DNA of 64,000 nt, from positions 356,001 to 420,000 of the forward strand of contig RPFO01000296.1 of the NCBI GenBank assembly GCA_009746045.1. Reading direction: 5' to 3'. Position 1 is the first letter of the stretch. Every line of letters starts with the position of its first letter. Of this stretch, positions 33,763 through 46,900 are shown one piece after another. This DNA comes from Mesostigma viride. Lineage: Eukaryota > Streptophyta > Mesostigmatophyceae > Mesostigmatales > Mesostigmataceae. The notes under the pieces were generated by a model. It was not told the DNA's origin and did no database searches. It was given only the letters and a program-made list of their open reading frames with translations. Position numbers and translations under genes: made by a program.

Positions 33763-33908
33763 AAAGTGAAACTAAAGGCATCTCACACAAAAGAAGGAAG
33801 CCCAAAGAGGGCGTCATTCCAGGCAGCAGCAAAAAGGAAAAAAAAAAATCCAGCTGCTCCAAGATGCTTTTCCAGGATCAGCAACAACCTTAACATGCAT
33901 GCTTTTAA

Positions 33909-36162
33909 GGGGTCCGGACACACCTGAACCCCCCCAAATTGAATACACATGTTTTGCACTCAATACCCATTCTGGCAATGCAAATTATGATGGGGGACCA
34001 TAAATATGACCCTTGGGCATGCATCTGGCTACTTTTTGAGTTCAAGGCCCATCACCATACATGTGCACGGAGCTATTGTTAGCGCGCACACCCCCTAAAA
34101 GCACGGATTGCCTAGGACAACCCCCCCACACTTGTGGACCAAACACCATATTTTTGTCAAATCCCCACCCAGACCAAAGAATGGAGCTAATTTGCAGCAC
34201 CAAAATCGCACGTCTGGGCATACTTATGCAGTTTACCGAAAAATACGTCTTTTTTGTGACTAAAAAAAAAAAATCAAATCAAATACGCATGGGTTGGGCC
34301 CAGGGAGATAAAAATAACTCCCACAGGGTGGGAATATCAATGGGACCAATTTTCAGCTCATTCTGACCACGTATGTGAACAGTTATGTTCTTTTGTATGA
34401 AAAAAAAAAATGCACGAAAATACGGTTTTATTCCAAATGGCTGCACCAATCACAACCTTGCCCACCACCAAGTGGGGCAAACAAGGTGCCAGCAAGTTAT
34501 TTATCATGCAAACTATCTTGGAATCAAAATTCAGGTCATTCTGAGCTAGACTGATGGCATAAACTAGTGTCCTCAACTGCCACCCCTCAACCCTAGTATA
34601 GACTGGCATGAGCTCAAACATAACCCTTTTCATCACCTGCCCACCACAAATCATCAGAATCCTAACATAGACGGCTGCCAATTGAGTTATACAAACAGCC
34701 ACCAAATGCAGGATCAAGCTGAGCATGAGCCTTGAGTACTAGAGAGGTCATTCATAGCATGCAGCACCACACTATGGTAGCATAGTTGGCAATCTTCATT
34801 GGTAATAACAGAAATGTTTAGAGGCCCAAGCAACGTTCAATAGCAACAGAAACATGTGGGATTAGATGGGTGACTCGTACATGCTAGCCACACCCCACAC
34901 CTCACCATGGTTGTAAACCATGCTCAACAATAAGGTGCATAAACAGCATGCTCATCTACACGTGCTATGCTGACTTAGAGTAGAGGATGATGCCTCAATC
35001 AACCAGCAATAATAACACAATGTTCTAACCCTGCAGGTTCACATCACCCCGTTCAAAAACCAACCAACAAAACAGAACTGTAAGCGCAAACACGAAATAC
35101 AGCAAAGCCATAAGAGAAATGGCTTGCAGCCATCCTCATAAGCATGGCTAGCATCCTTGAGAGCACATTGATTGTGAAGCATAGTGGCTGTGATCCACAA
35201 ATCTAAAGAGGACACACACGTAAGCATAGCTTACACATATACAAAGCATGGCCAGCAAGAGAAGTATAGCCACCTTGTTTCCCAGCACGTTGAGACGCAC
35301 GGTTCATATGCTCGCCAGCTTGTTGCATGCCGCCCTCGAGGCATGCCGGGGTACGTGTTGAATATGCAATATAAGCACTCTGCCATCCAAATCCTTCCAT
35401 ATATCATTACATTAACGTAGCAGCTTACCTTGATATTACCCAATCCTAGACAGGATTTCAGAGCTTGCCACGCATAACGTAAGCGAATCGGTTGAAAGCT
35501 GCCGGAAAACTAGAGACGTGCATGCAGCAAGCGGCGAACAAAACAACGCACCCTTCCAGGAAACCGTGCTGAAAGCTTAGAATAAAGGGATTTCTAAACG
35601 CAATAGACTTCGGGGGTAACCACTGGATAATAGACGTACAATGGCATGCTATCTTTCCTGACAAGGCGCGCAAGAAATGCCAGCCACCCATGGACGGGTT
35701 GACAGCGCATAAAGCAGGACCTGGCGTTTTCTTTCCGAAAATGACGAGGAAAAGTAATAAAATAAAAGGTTCTTTAACATTTTCAATCTCCCCGTTAATG
35801 AACGTTGCTTTCTGCATCGCTAGGGACTAATAACCTTTGTAATTATCGCTGTAGGCATGTATTGCTGCTTATTCGTTGCGGCAAGATTTCCGGGCCAGAC
35901 CCCCTCGCAAACGCGGATGAAAAATGGCATCGATCTCGTCAATAATGCATCTTCGGCTACGCAAGATCATGATGAAACTTTGATTTGACGCATCTGCATA
36001 ATTTTCTGCGGTCTTATTGCCATATTACTGCATTTATTACCTAACGCACGTCGCCATGGCCAACTTGGCGCAAGGGTTACGCGCATCGTGCACCACAATT
36101 TCACGTGCCGGGTACCGGCGCGAATTTTTTGGCGCGAAATAATTCCGGTGTGTCCGGACCCC
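33909..36162. mobile_element. TTAA-flanked inverted-repeat element (2.25 kb, non-autonomous)
   Basis: GGGGTCCGGACACACC at 33909-33924 is mirrored by GGTGTGTCCGGACCCC at 36147-36162, with TTAA immediately outside both ends (33905-33908 and 36163-36166). A TTAA target duplication is characteristic of piggyBac-type DNA transposons, although the usual CCC start is not seen here. The interior is AT-richer than the surroundings and has no recognisable transposase, so I call it non-autonomous. Confidence 0.65.
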
Positions 36163-36166
36163 TTAA

Positions 36167-37170
36167 AGGCTTAGCAATAACCCCTTCAATGGCTTTTTAC
36201 CGGGAAAAGCCTAACCTCTTCAGATGCTTTTGAAGGCTAAGCAATAACCTCTTCCTTGTGCTTCCCTGGGTGAAGCAGGAGGAACATCCAGGCTGGCCGG
36301 ACTGAACCCACCAAGGGTTGTTCGTCCGTTTAAAATGAGAATGAAAGGTGCGGTCCTTTAACGGCACCGCCACCTTCATGACAGGCAATCCGGCCCAACC
36401 AGCCGATTCTTGAGACCATGCTTTATCATCAAAGCAACCAAAAGACCTTTCAATTCCAATGAGATACATGACGAATTACAAAGAGTGTCGAGTTGTAATG
36501 TTGTAGTTATAAGAGCAGCTGTGAGGTCCCTTGGTTGACGCCACTGCAGGCCCCTTGTGGCGGCAGTGCGCGTGTGTTCCCGACCTAGTTCCTACTGGCA
36601 TTCTTGCCAACGACGACCAGGGTGCCCGAAGGCCCTGTCCCTTGTCTCGTTCTCAGTCTTACACACATTCTTAACAAAACCAATACATTGTCATATCCGT
36701 CAGTCCATCCTCATGGCAACTGACTGCATGCAACCACTCACGGGGGCTGCTCCGGGCTGCTCGAACTATTTCACCCCATGAAGACAACAAACCAGTTGTG
36801 AGGGAGAGAAACGGACGAACAACGACCACCATGGTTCGTTGCTCATCCTTCTATACTGCTCAAAGCTCACTTGAGCCTGGCGGCTGGCGCCACTAACGCC
36901 ACTTTAGACATCAGCCAATCATAACATTGTCTAATTTCCGACAAGCTAAACTTCAAGCTTTATCTGTCAAGCGAACACAAATATACAAGGGCTAATCTAT
37001 CGGCCATGCCAGGCACCGCCTGGGGCTTCCTTGCATTTGTGTCTGGTGTCCCACGTTGAAATCCTGAAATTGCACATCTGCTCAGTGCCTCGCCGGCTTG
37101 CTGTGTACCAGCATTCGGCAAACTGCCCTTGTGACGAATGTCAGTGAAATTCAGGTCCGCCCAAAAGTTC
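36167..37170. other. No gene recognised
   Basis: GGCTTAGCAATAACCCCTTC at about 36168 recurs as GGCTAAGCAATAACCTCTTC at about 36234. Otherwise unremarkable. Confidence 0.5.
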
Positions 37171-37659
37171 CGTCAGCAAATTCAGCGGACTTGGCGCGTG
37201 ATCGGTACAACTGAGATCCGCGGCGTCAGTACCGGGCCGCGGTATAGCAACCCGCACAAGGCTGCGGACGTCAGAATTACGCTAAAATCTGTATTGCGGA
37301 CGTGATAGATCACGGACGCGACACAGCCAGTGCCAACCACCGTGCTCGCGCTCGTTAAGGATGTCCAAGCCTGGCTCGAACCCCTTAAGAGTGCCAGTAA
37401 AGCGCGCACGTGCCCGGCGCATGACGTGATCCACGACAATATAATGAACAGATATGGGGACAGGACACAATTACCTTGCCACACTCCGTGGTGAAGGGGG
37501 AATGGTGCATGGGGTGAGTGCCTTCCGCAGTCCGCACTACTGCCTGTGAGCCCTCATACAGTCGACGAATGGCAGCAATAAACGCTGGTGGTACCTGGTC
37601 CACGGAGCTAGGATGGCCCAAAGAGCCTCCCAGAGGACCGTGTCAAAGGCCCTGATATT

Positions 37660-38179
37660 AAAAATTAAATTAAATTAAATTATAACATGCCTCCGTGGGG
37701 AGGTCATGTAGCACATATTTCATGATGGATGGGGTGGAGGAAGCCGCGTGATCGAACTATCCTAACTCTATCTAGAAAATCCTAACTGCACTACTCATCA
37801 AAACGCCTCCTCCGCTTGGGGGGAGGTGGCTTGCCCACACTGAGGGTCGGGCGTGTGCGCCTTGACAATCTTCTTCCACCGCGTCTTGTCCTGCATGGCA
37901 GTCCAAAGACGGGAGAGAGAGTGGATGCGGTGCTCAAACTGGGCTGGGACCACTAGGTCGTCCAGCAACATCTGAACGTAGTTCGTGACAGGTTTCCCTA
38001 CCCGTTTGGGAATGTCCTTGGGGCCAGGCCAGGTCAGAATGTGCCGCCCTGGCTGGCCAAGCCGCTGGGGGCCGGCCAGACCGAGGGTGGTGTCGACCTG
38101 GCTGGTGCGTGCAAGGTGTCCTACAAATGCTATCCTACGCTGCCTAATCTCGTCCGAAACACGAGGCATGCCATGATAT
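37660..38179 (-). mobile_element. LINE family B 3' end inserted in the host LINE
   Basis: A 520-bp insertion flanked by AGGCCCTGATAT at 37648-37659 and 38180-38191. The minus-strand frame 38169-37798 encodes MPRVSDEIRQRRIAFVGHLA through GQPGRHILTWPGPKDIPKRV to a stop. A 3' UTR and (TTTAA)n tail follow at about 37660-37685. 5' truncated. Confidence 0.85.
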
Positions 38180-38410
38180 AGGCCCTGATATAGTTGACAA
38201 AAATGAAGACCAGCGGCAAACCATCAGGGCAAAGGCGACGCACTTCCTCCATCAACCGGCGCGCGACAAATACAGCCATGACAGTGTTACGACCACGACG
38301 GAAACCCATCTGAGACTCACCCAGGTGTGGGTCCAGCGCGGCGCGGAGCCGGTGCAGCATCATGCGCATGAAGACCTTCAGCGCGGCGCTCTGGAGGCAG
38401 ACACCCCGAT

Positions 38411-39279
38411 AAGTAAGTAAGTAAGTACTTGCGTGTCATGCGCAAAGGCATGCCACGGAGTACTATGCTAATCTCATTGAAAAATAATTACACAAAAGTT
38501 TAAACAAATATCGTCTGCATCATCCCCCAACCAGTAAGCACTAGTAGATGGGGATGTAATCCTCACCCGAGCTGTCCTCTACTGTAATGGCAGCCGAGGC
38601 GGTAGTGTAGCGCCGGCTATCCTCAGGACCAATAACCTCCACCTGCGGACTTCTACCCTGGCTAGCAACGGGCCGCGGGGCCCGTGGGGAGAAAACAGGA
38701 GCATACCCCTCAGGAAGGTGCTTATCGCAGATGGCATCCCATTTCTTCTTGTCAATCCCCTTGTCCCATCGCAACCCACTGGCAAACTTGCGCGCGCCGG
38801 GCACCGGCGCGGCGCGACCCGGACCTATGTGACACAACTGCTTGAAGATGCAGGGCTTCTGGGACTATCCGTACTCCGCGCCCGCATGATTGACAAGGAG
38901 AAATGGGCTGCCATCTGCGATAAGCACCTTCCTGAGGGGTATGCTCCTGTTTTCTCCCCACGGGCCCCGCGGCCCGTTGCTAGCCAGGGTAGAAGTCCGC
39001 AGGTGGAGGTTATTGGTCCTGAGGATAGCCGCTACACTACCGCCTCGGCTGCCATTACAGTAGAGGACAGCTCGGATGAGGATTTCATCCCCATCTAGTG
39101 CTACATGGTTGGGGGATGATGCAGACGATATTTGTTTAAACTTTTGTGTAATTATTTTTCTAATGAGATTAGCATAGTACTCCGTGGCATGCCTTTGCGC
39201 ATGACACGCAAGTACTTACTTACTTACTTACTTCTTTTCAATCATGCGGGTGCGGAGTACGGATAGTCCCAGAAGCCCT
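38411..39279. mobile_element. Inverted pair of LINE family A 3' ends inserted in the host LINE
   Basis: An 869-bp insertion flanked by ACACCCCGAT at 38401-38410 and 39280-39289. The left arm reads on minus (frame 38837-38541, tail at 38411-38425), the right arm on plus (frame ending 39098, tail at about 39211-39232). Both encode DKHLPEGYAPVFSPRAPRPV and an acidic end (VEDSS-ED-IPI). The last 45 bp repeat, inverted, the stretch near 38855-38890. Confidence 0.8.
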
Positions 39280-39894
39280 ACACCCCGATAGTTACCGGGG
39301 TCAGCAGCAGAGCCCTTCTTGTACAGCATGACGCGGATGGCCGTCTGCCACTCAGCAGGCGGAGGCTCATCAGAGAGCAGGACACGGTTGCAGAACGCCA
39401 GCAGAAGATCCGGCTCACCGCCGGGTCACGGGTCTTCAGCAGCTCAGCAGAAAGGTGGTTGGCACCGACCGCCTTCGTACTGCAGGCGCGAGCAAGGGCG
39501 CCGTCCAATTCCTTCAGAGTGAAGGGGTGGACGACGTCGTTGGTGGCAAGGCAGCCCTCCTGCATGCAATGCGGGGACTTGGTAGTCCGCGGCCGAGGAG
39601 GGGGGCGCTGGCGGCGGCGGGGGTCCGGCAACCCCGAGACGGGCGGCCGTCTCGGGTGAAGCGGCGGGGGGGGAGGGCGCGAGCCCCACCTGTCAAGGAA
39701 ACATTGTGAGCCAACCAGCGGTCAAGGCTGACCGGCGCCGTGCCGTCCCCCGTGTGCTCCACCGGGGTGCGCTGCCGCCGGCCGCCGAGCCGGTCAAGGT
39801 GGTACCGCATGTCCTTGCCCTGGTTGCGAGCTTGGCAGGCCTTGGCATCTGGCGGGCTTAGGACCGGCCAACCCTAGGTAGATCGACGCCTTCT

Positions 39895-40425
39895 CCTACG
39901 GCAGGGTCCCCTTGTACGTCCCGTCAATCGCAACCCACTGGCAAACTTGCATGCGCCCCGCAGCTACGCGGCGCGACGCATACCCGGACCTAGATGTGAC
40001 ACAACTGATTGAGGAGCAGGGCCTCTCGGATTATCTGTACTCCGCGCCCCGCATGATAGACAAGGAGCAATGGGTTGCCGTCTGCGGTAAGCACCTTCTA
40101 GAGGGGCATGGTCTGTTTTATCCCCACGGTCGCCCCGCGGCCCATTGCTAGCCAGGGCAGAAGTCCGCAGGCGGAGGCTATTGCCCCTGAGGATAGTCGC
40201 AACACTACCGCCTCGTAGACCATTGCAGCAGAGGACAGCTCAGATCGATGAGGGTCATATCCCCCTCTAGTGACTAAATGGTTGGGGCATGATGCAGACG
40301 ATATTTGTCTGTTTGTGTGGTCCTGTCTGTTTGCGTACTTATTATTCTAATGAGATTAGCATAGTACTCCATGGCAGGCCTATGCGCATGCATGACACGC
40401 AAGTACTTACTTACCGTTGCATGTG
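39895..40425 (+). mobile_element. LINE family A 3' end with tail
   Basis: Decayed frame with VTQLIEEQGLSDYLYSAPRM and DKEQWVAVCGKHLLEGHG, then the shared 3' UTR (GATGCAGACGATATTTGTCT, AATGAGATTAGCATAGTACTC) and a short ACTTACTTAC tail at about 40403-40414. Confidence 0.75.
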
Positions 40426-40669
40426 TCCACATTCAATCATCTTAGATGCAGTAGTTGCCTAATTTAGCTGTGTGTTCTGCTTATTCATGAGATACATAGC
40501 AGCGTGCCTCGTCATGTTGCCATTTTTATCAACCGAACAAGGAGATAGGTACCCTTGTTCCTAAGCCTCTCTGCCCCTACCAATCAATGTTGCAGCCATC
40601 ACTGTCGAATGCGCTGTGCCCCCCCCAACGGGGGCATGCAAGGGGTTAACCGATGAGATACGCAATCAA
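40426..40669. other. Region just 3' of SRP68
   Basis: No gene seen. CCCCCCCCAACGGGGGCATG at about 40620-40640 resembles part of the dispersed repeats. No clear polyadenylation signal was recognised for the minus-strand gene. Confidence 0.4.
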
Positions 40670-40903
40670 TCACCGCCGGAAGAAGCCGAACAAGCCGCGC
40701 TTCTTCTCCACCTTCTTCGTGCGGTCGGTCAAATCAGGGAACTCTAGGCAGCTCAGCGCGGTGTCAAGCACCATTGGCCGGCATGGCACCGACTGGAAGG
40801 GCGGGGGGACGTGTGCAAGCGCAGGCCCGGTGCCTGTGATGGCACGCAGCGCGGGCGTGAACTCCTGGGGTGCGTCCAGTAGAACTGCGGCATGTTTCTC
40901 CTC
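40670..40903 (-). CDS. SRP68: SRP68 terminal exon
   Basis: Acceptor ACATGGCAG; 77 codons plus TGA. Encodes HVPPPFQSVPCRPMVLDTAL, SCLEFPDLTDR and the basic end KKRGLFGFFRR, the characteristic SRP68 C-terminus used in contact with SRP72. Confidence 0.93.
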   Translation of the reverse strand, partial: EEKHAAVLLDAPQEFTPALRAITGTGPALAHVPPPFQSVPCRPMVLDTALSCLEFPDLTDRTKKVEKKRGLFGFFRR

Positions 40904-43900
40904 CTGCCATGTGGCGCGATAAGGGCAAGGGGGAAACGAGAACAAGTGAGAAATACATGAGGAGTCGAGATGGCAATCGTGACAGCGCAAGAAGCGAGCA
41001 TGACCAATTTTGTTTGGCCTACCTGCAACATTTGTCTGAGCCAAATGGAGAACCAAATGTAGAACCAAACCTAGAATGAAATGAAAACCGAGATTCAAAA
41101 CGAAATTCATGAACACAATACCAGGCGCCTGGCGCGGCTCACCTCACCCTGTACAACCACTAAATCATCACACCGCCAACACATACGACCAGACCCGCAA
41201 GTTCGGATCAACGCGCTCGCGGTAATCAACGATACCAAGTACCCACAGAGCTCTCTAACAAGACCACTGCACCCCGCTCACCTCGTCCTGCGCAAACTTA
41301 TAACACTAAACAACATTAGCAACCATTCACAGCCAACAACGTGTCCGTCTCATTTCCGTCCCCCTGCACTGGCCAGCAATATCTTACACGAGGAACAGCC
41401 GCCAACCAAAAGTCTGGGTAATCTGCCCTGGAGCCGGCCAGCCGTACTAACAAAATAATAATAATAACAATACTAATAGTATTAGCAATACAATAATAAC
41501 AACTGACACGCCACAATATACTATACTACCAAGTGACACGCCCGTCCCACCTCGCCCTGCGAGCACCCGCTGACCAACCACTGGTTTTCTACACTGATTT
41601 TCAACAAGAGCGTCCTGCCAACCATTATCTATCTACCAACCATGATCTATCTACCAACCATGATCTATCTACCAACCATTATCTACCTACCAACCATTAT
41701 CCATCTACCAACCATGATCTATCTAGCAACCATTATCTATCTACCAACCATTATCTTATCTATGAGACCACCGGCACAGGCTTGACATCGTCAATGCGAC
41801 AACCAGCGCGGGCCAGAAATCTGGAGAGTCCGGACTATTGTGGAGAGAGACCGGAAAGTGAGAGTCCGAACCCTTGTGTCTGAACGAACGGGTAGGCGCA
41901 CATACACAAATACGTCCGGCTCACCTCGCCATGCGCGCCCTTGCTGGGCAAACAATACGCCCATCCATTTCACCTCGCCTTGCGAGCCCTTGCTGGGCAA
42001 ACAATACGCCCATCCATCTCAACTCCCTGCGAGCCCTTGCAGCCTTGCTGGGCAAACAATATGCCCATCCATCTCACCTCGCCCGGCGTTCCCTTGCTGG
42101 CGTCGGTCCCTGCCAGGGAGACCCGCGCGATGCCCTTCTTCACCCCCTCGCGTTCGCGCGCGGCTGCCGCGACCCCCTGCGCGTGGGCGAGGCACCGCTG
42201 CGAGCGGGCGGCCGCGCTGATGGCTTGCGCACGCGCCAGCGCCGCCTGCATCGATACATATGCACAGCGGGGACAGCATGCTAGGCAGGGAGGGTCAAGC
42301 GCCCATACAAACACAGCCAGCCATTAGCGCGGGCCTGCACCAAACATACATATTGCACCAGGGAGGCACCATAGAGGCAGGAATATGATACTGCTATGAT
42401 AACAATATGATGTAATAAGAATATGATATAATAAGCATGACGAAATAGGGAGCCAGGGTCAAGCACCCACACAAACACGTGACGACACCCACCCAACAGA
42501 AAGTAAAAAGAGGAAGTTGACATGCTATGCAGGTTAAGCCCCCCCCCCCCCCCCCCAGACAGAACCCACACAAGAATAATTTGCTCATCTGCCCCACCCC
42601 GCACTTGCCTGCTTTACCTGGCCAGCGGCCTCCATTTCCTTTTTAAAGGTTACGTAAAGTGCCTTCCGTGCTCCATCCCTCACCTGCCCTGCCCCGCACT
42701 TGGCCAGCTGTGCATGCGCTGACGTGGCGCGCTCGGCTGCCCTCTGCGACAAGGCCATGGCCTCGGCGTAGAGTGACCGCGACAGGTACGATGCGCCCAG
42801 GTAGAGGCAGCTGTTGTGGTTGTGTAGAGAAGCATGGGGGGGGGGGGGCAAAGGGGCAGGTTTATCCGCGTTGGCACCACACTTTTAGCGAGGCGACAAA
42901 GGGTGTGCCCAGGTAGAGGCAGCGGTTGCGGTGTTGGATTGAGAAGGCCGAAAGATGACCAGCAGAAGACGTGTTGGGTCGATACGCATGGCCCAAAGAG
43001 AAGCAAAACAGTAGCAAAACAGCTGCACGAATACTAGCAAAAATACGACTGGTAGCAAAGACCATGTGGTGACTTTTTGCCCAGCCACAGACGCCGGCTT
43101 GAAGCCACATGATATCACATTCACAAACTTCTTGCATTGGGGACATAGAATACAGATAGTAGCCACTGTACTATGGTATAACGACGCTAACCACTCATCG
43201 CACCACCTCACGCGCCCTCTAGAAGCAATACTGCCCTCAGGCTTCGTCGTGGTACCAAAAAAAAACAAGACAGGAAAAAATAGAAAATAACAGCAGAAGT
43301 CGCATGACGTCACCCAGATACTCACTGCCCCACGTCAGATGCCAGATTTAGATTTTGACGCTGGAACCATTCCGGCCCCTTTTGATTCACGATCCAAGCA
43401 CCCTTGTTTCATGAATACAAGCCCCTTTTGATTCACTATACCAGCCCCTTGTTTCATGAATACAAGCCCCTTTTGATTCACTATACCAGCCCCTTGTTTC
43501 ATGAATACAAGCCCCTTTTGATTCACTATACCAGCCCCTTGTTTCATGAATACAAGCCCCTTTTGAGTCACTACACAAGCCCCCTTCTATTGTCAATACC
43601 CGTGGCCACGCGACTAGAAAAGCCATCACTCACCGCCCTGCCTCGAACGCCAGCTTGTGGCCCTGGCACTCCTGCAGCAGCTGCGAATCGCCGCCGCCGC
43701 CAAACCCGCCCGAGGCCAAATCGACCAGCTCCGCGACGTTCTGTTGTGACCCACACAGGAAGGCATAACATAACATGATTAGGATCAGATAGGAATACCC
43801 GAGGCCAAATCGACCAGCTCCGACCCACAACAAGGAAGGCATTATGTACGGAAGGGAACAAATAGCTTTTTCATGAGGTCACCCACAACAAGGAAGGCAT

Positions 43901-46900
43901 TACATATGGAAGGGAACAAATAGCTTTTTCATGAGGTCACCCACAACAAGGAAGGCATTACACATGGAAGGGAACAAATAGCTTTTTCATGAGGTCACCC
44001 ACAACAAGGAAGGCATTATATATGGAAGGGAACAAATAGCTTTTTCATGAGGTCACCCACAACAAGGAAGGCATTACATATGGAAGGGAACAAATAGCTT
44101 TTTCATGAGGTCACCCACAACAAGGAAGGCATTACATATGGAAGGGAACAAATAGCTTTTTCATGAGGTCACCCACAACAAGGAAGGCATTATATATGGA
44201 AGGGAACAAATAGCTTTTTCATGAGGTCACCCACAACAAGGAAGGCATTATATATGGAAGGGAACAAATAGCTTTTTCATGAGGTCACCCACAACAAGGA
44301 AGGCATTACATATGGAAGGGAACAAATAGCTTCTTCATGAGGTCACCCACAACAAGGAAGGCATTATATATGGAAGGGAACAAATAGCTTCTTCATGAGG
44401 TCACCCACAACAAGGAAGGCATTATGCACGGAAGGGAACAAATAGCTTTTTTATGAGGTCAACCTGACTTGGGTTGATCAGGTCCGCCATGTTTGGGTTG
44501 ACCAGCGCCCCACATGAAACGATTACCTACAGCCTTTACCTATGTGATTATCCCTACCTGCAGCAGAAACTTGAATAAGCACACAAGGTCAGCCTTTACC
44601 TATGTGATTATCCCTACCTGCAGCAGAATCTTGAATAAGCACACAAGGTCAGCCTTTACCTAAGTGATTATCCCTACCTGAAGCAGAATCTTGAATAAGC
44701 ACACAAGGTCAGCCTTTACCCATGTGATTATCCCTACCTGCAGCAGAATCTTGAATAAGCACACAAGGTCAGCCTTTACCTATGTGATTATCCCTACCTG
44801 CAGCAGAATCTCAAATAACCACACAAGGTCACCCTCCAACAACTGAGGATTCCGCGCAGTACAACACAAAAAAAATGTTCAATCCTTCTAAATGGGGAAA
44901 ACCCAACAAGCTACCGTTTATTCACCTCCCCTGCAACAGAATCGCCAACAGCCGCACAAGGTCACCCTCCAACAACTTCATCCTACTAACTCCATGGAAT
45001 ATGACCAATAGAATGTGACCTACAGTTGGCAAACCCCACCTGCAACAGAATCTCGAACAGCCGCACGAGGTCCTCCGGCTTGGCCGCATTCCTCTCCGCC
45101 TTGGCCCCACCCTTCTTGCCACCGCCGGGCGCCCCCTGGCCGCCCAGCGGCCCCGGCAGCCGCTCCTGCGCGCTGCGGACGAGCAGCAAGTTGCGATCGA
45201 TGGTGCGTTCCAAAAGCAGGCCCGACACGGCCGCCTCGAGGGAGGCCAGCTCGTTGCGGGTGGCATCCCCCGCGTTGGCGTTGACCGCATTTGTCTGCGG
45301 GGGTGGGGTGGAGTGAAAGAACAGGGGAAAGAACAGGAAATCAGGTAAGTTAAAAAGGTACAGAAACACAAGTGGAAACAATGCTTGGCATTTAGAACCA
45401 CACTAGGCGACAATTATTGTCCATGCGTGGGCCGATGCAGGGGAAACGGAAAAAGAATGGAGATTGTGGGGCCACAGCGATGACTAGATGCAGACAGACA
45501 CACGACCAGTCTACAACACTCCTAGAACGCAGAGAAATGTGCTCTGCGTACAGCTGCACGTCTTAAGGCTAGCGGCATCCTTCACGGTACCAGTCTGCAC
45601 TGGATGGCAAAGGAAAAATCCAACCCATACCCATACCCAAACCCGGACCCGGACGCGGACCCAAACCCAGCGTGCAGCATTGGCTTCGGCATGAACGTGA
45701 GAAAAATGGCAGAAAGGGGTCGTCCCGCTGGGTCGCAGCATGCTCACCAGGTCGTCCCTGATCAGCCGCTTCGCGTCGTTGTACGCAATGAACAGCTTGT
45801 CGTATTTAGGGAGCAGCTGTTCGGGGATCGCCCCCCCTGTACTGGTGGCGGGTGCCGCCCCCGCGCCGCCCGCGTCGTCCGCCTGCTTGAGCCGTTCGTC
45901 CAAGTCCTTGGCCATCTCCTCGCCTGGGAGGTAGATAGCAACAACATGACAGTGACGGGTTAGTTTGCCGTAAGGTCCTTCGTGTTATCCTTGCCTGCAC
46001 GGTGAAAATCAGAAGGCGCGACCGACAGGAAAATACAGGGTCAAACAGCAGATGTCAAGGGGATGGCCAGTTCCTTGTGGTTGAGTGGGGTTAGCCATCT
46101 CTCCCTTGTCCTTGTAGCCGCACAAAAACGACGGAAAAGCGAGGGGAGTTTGCAACAGAAAATGGGCCGGGGAAGCAATGGTTACGTCATGGCATAGCAG
46201 AAATGCATTGCAGAAACATTCATAGCAGATATGTAATACAACTTCATAGTAGTATACGCTACATAATAATCTAGCAGACAGTAGTATATACTTACTTCAT
46301 GGCATGGCCACCTTGCCCCTGGACATCATAAAGAGGCAGTGGCAGTGCAGTGAGCACGCGGCCATCTACATGCAATAGAGAAAACTCTCTCTGTTTTCTT
46401 TCCCTTCTTTTTTAAAGAAAAGAAAAAAAATCAAACATAGTTAGTATTTGTCTGACACTAATACCTTGTGTCTGGACCACCATCATGCGCAACCCCACCA
46501 CCATGCACAACACCACCATCATGCGCAACCCCACCACCATGCGCAACCCCACCATCATGCACACCACCACCACCATGCACAACACCACCACCACCATGCA
46601 CAACACCACCACCATGCACAACCCCACCACCATGCGCAACACCACCATCATGCACAACCCCACCACCATCATGCGCAACACCACCATCATGCACAACACC
46701 ACCATCATGCACAACCCCACCATCATGCACAACCCCACCATCATGCGCAACCCCACCATCATGCACAACCCCACCATCATGCGCAACCCCACCACCATGC
46801 ACAACCCCACCACCATGCACAACACCACCATCATGCACAACCCCACCACCACCATGCGCAACACCACCACCACCATGCGCAACACCACCATCATGCGCAA

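Larger units (their letters stand above)
37175..39890 (-). mobile_element. Host LINE on the minus strand, split by two nested insertions
   Basis: Reading downward: HPFTLKELDGALARACSTKA (about 39520), LSDEPPPAEWQTAIRVMLYK and SAADPGNYRGV (about 39390-39285), then after one insertion QSAALKVFMRMMLHRLRAAL, MGFRRGRNTVMAVFVARRLM and LVFIFVNYIRA (about 38395-38195). After a second insertion the frame resumes with FDTVLWEA (about 37650-37620), then VPPAFIAAIRRLYEGSQAVV and CVLSPYLFII (about 37470). These are RT domains 0-4 of a non-LTR retrotransposon, with frameshifts. It lacks motif C, being cut off at about 37175. Confidence 0.75.

Noticed and set aside
42585-42640. An alternative SRP68 exon end (KKEMEAAGQ then GTAAAG)
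   Set aside because: Read-through frame beyond the true donor at 42683; the GCAAGTGCGGGG stretch is an echo of the exon edge.
43391-44840. Regularly spaced repeats that could suggest a CRISPR array
   Set aside because: Units are contiguous tandem repeats without unique spacers, inside a eukaryotic intron; no cas genes.
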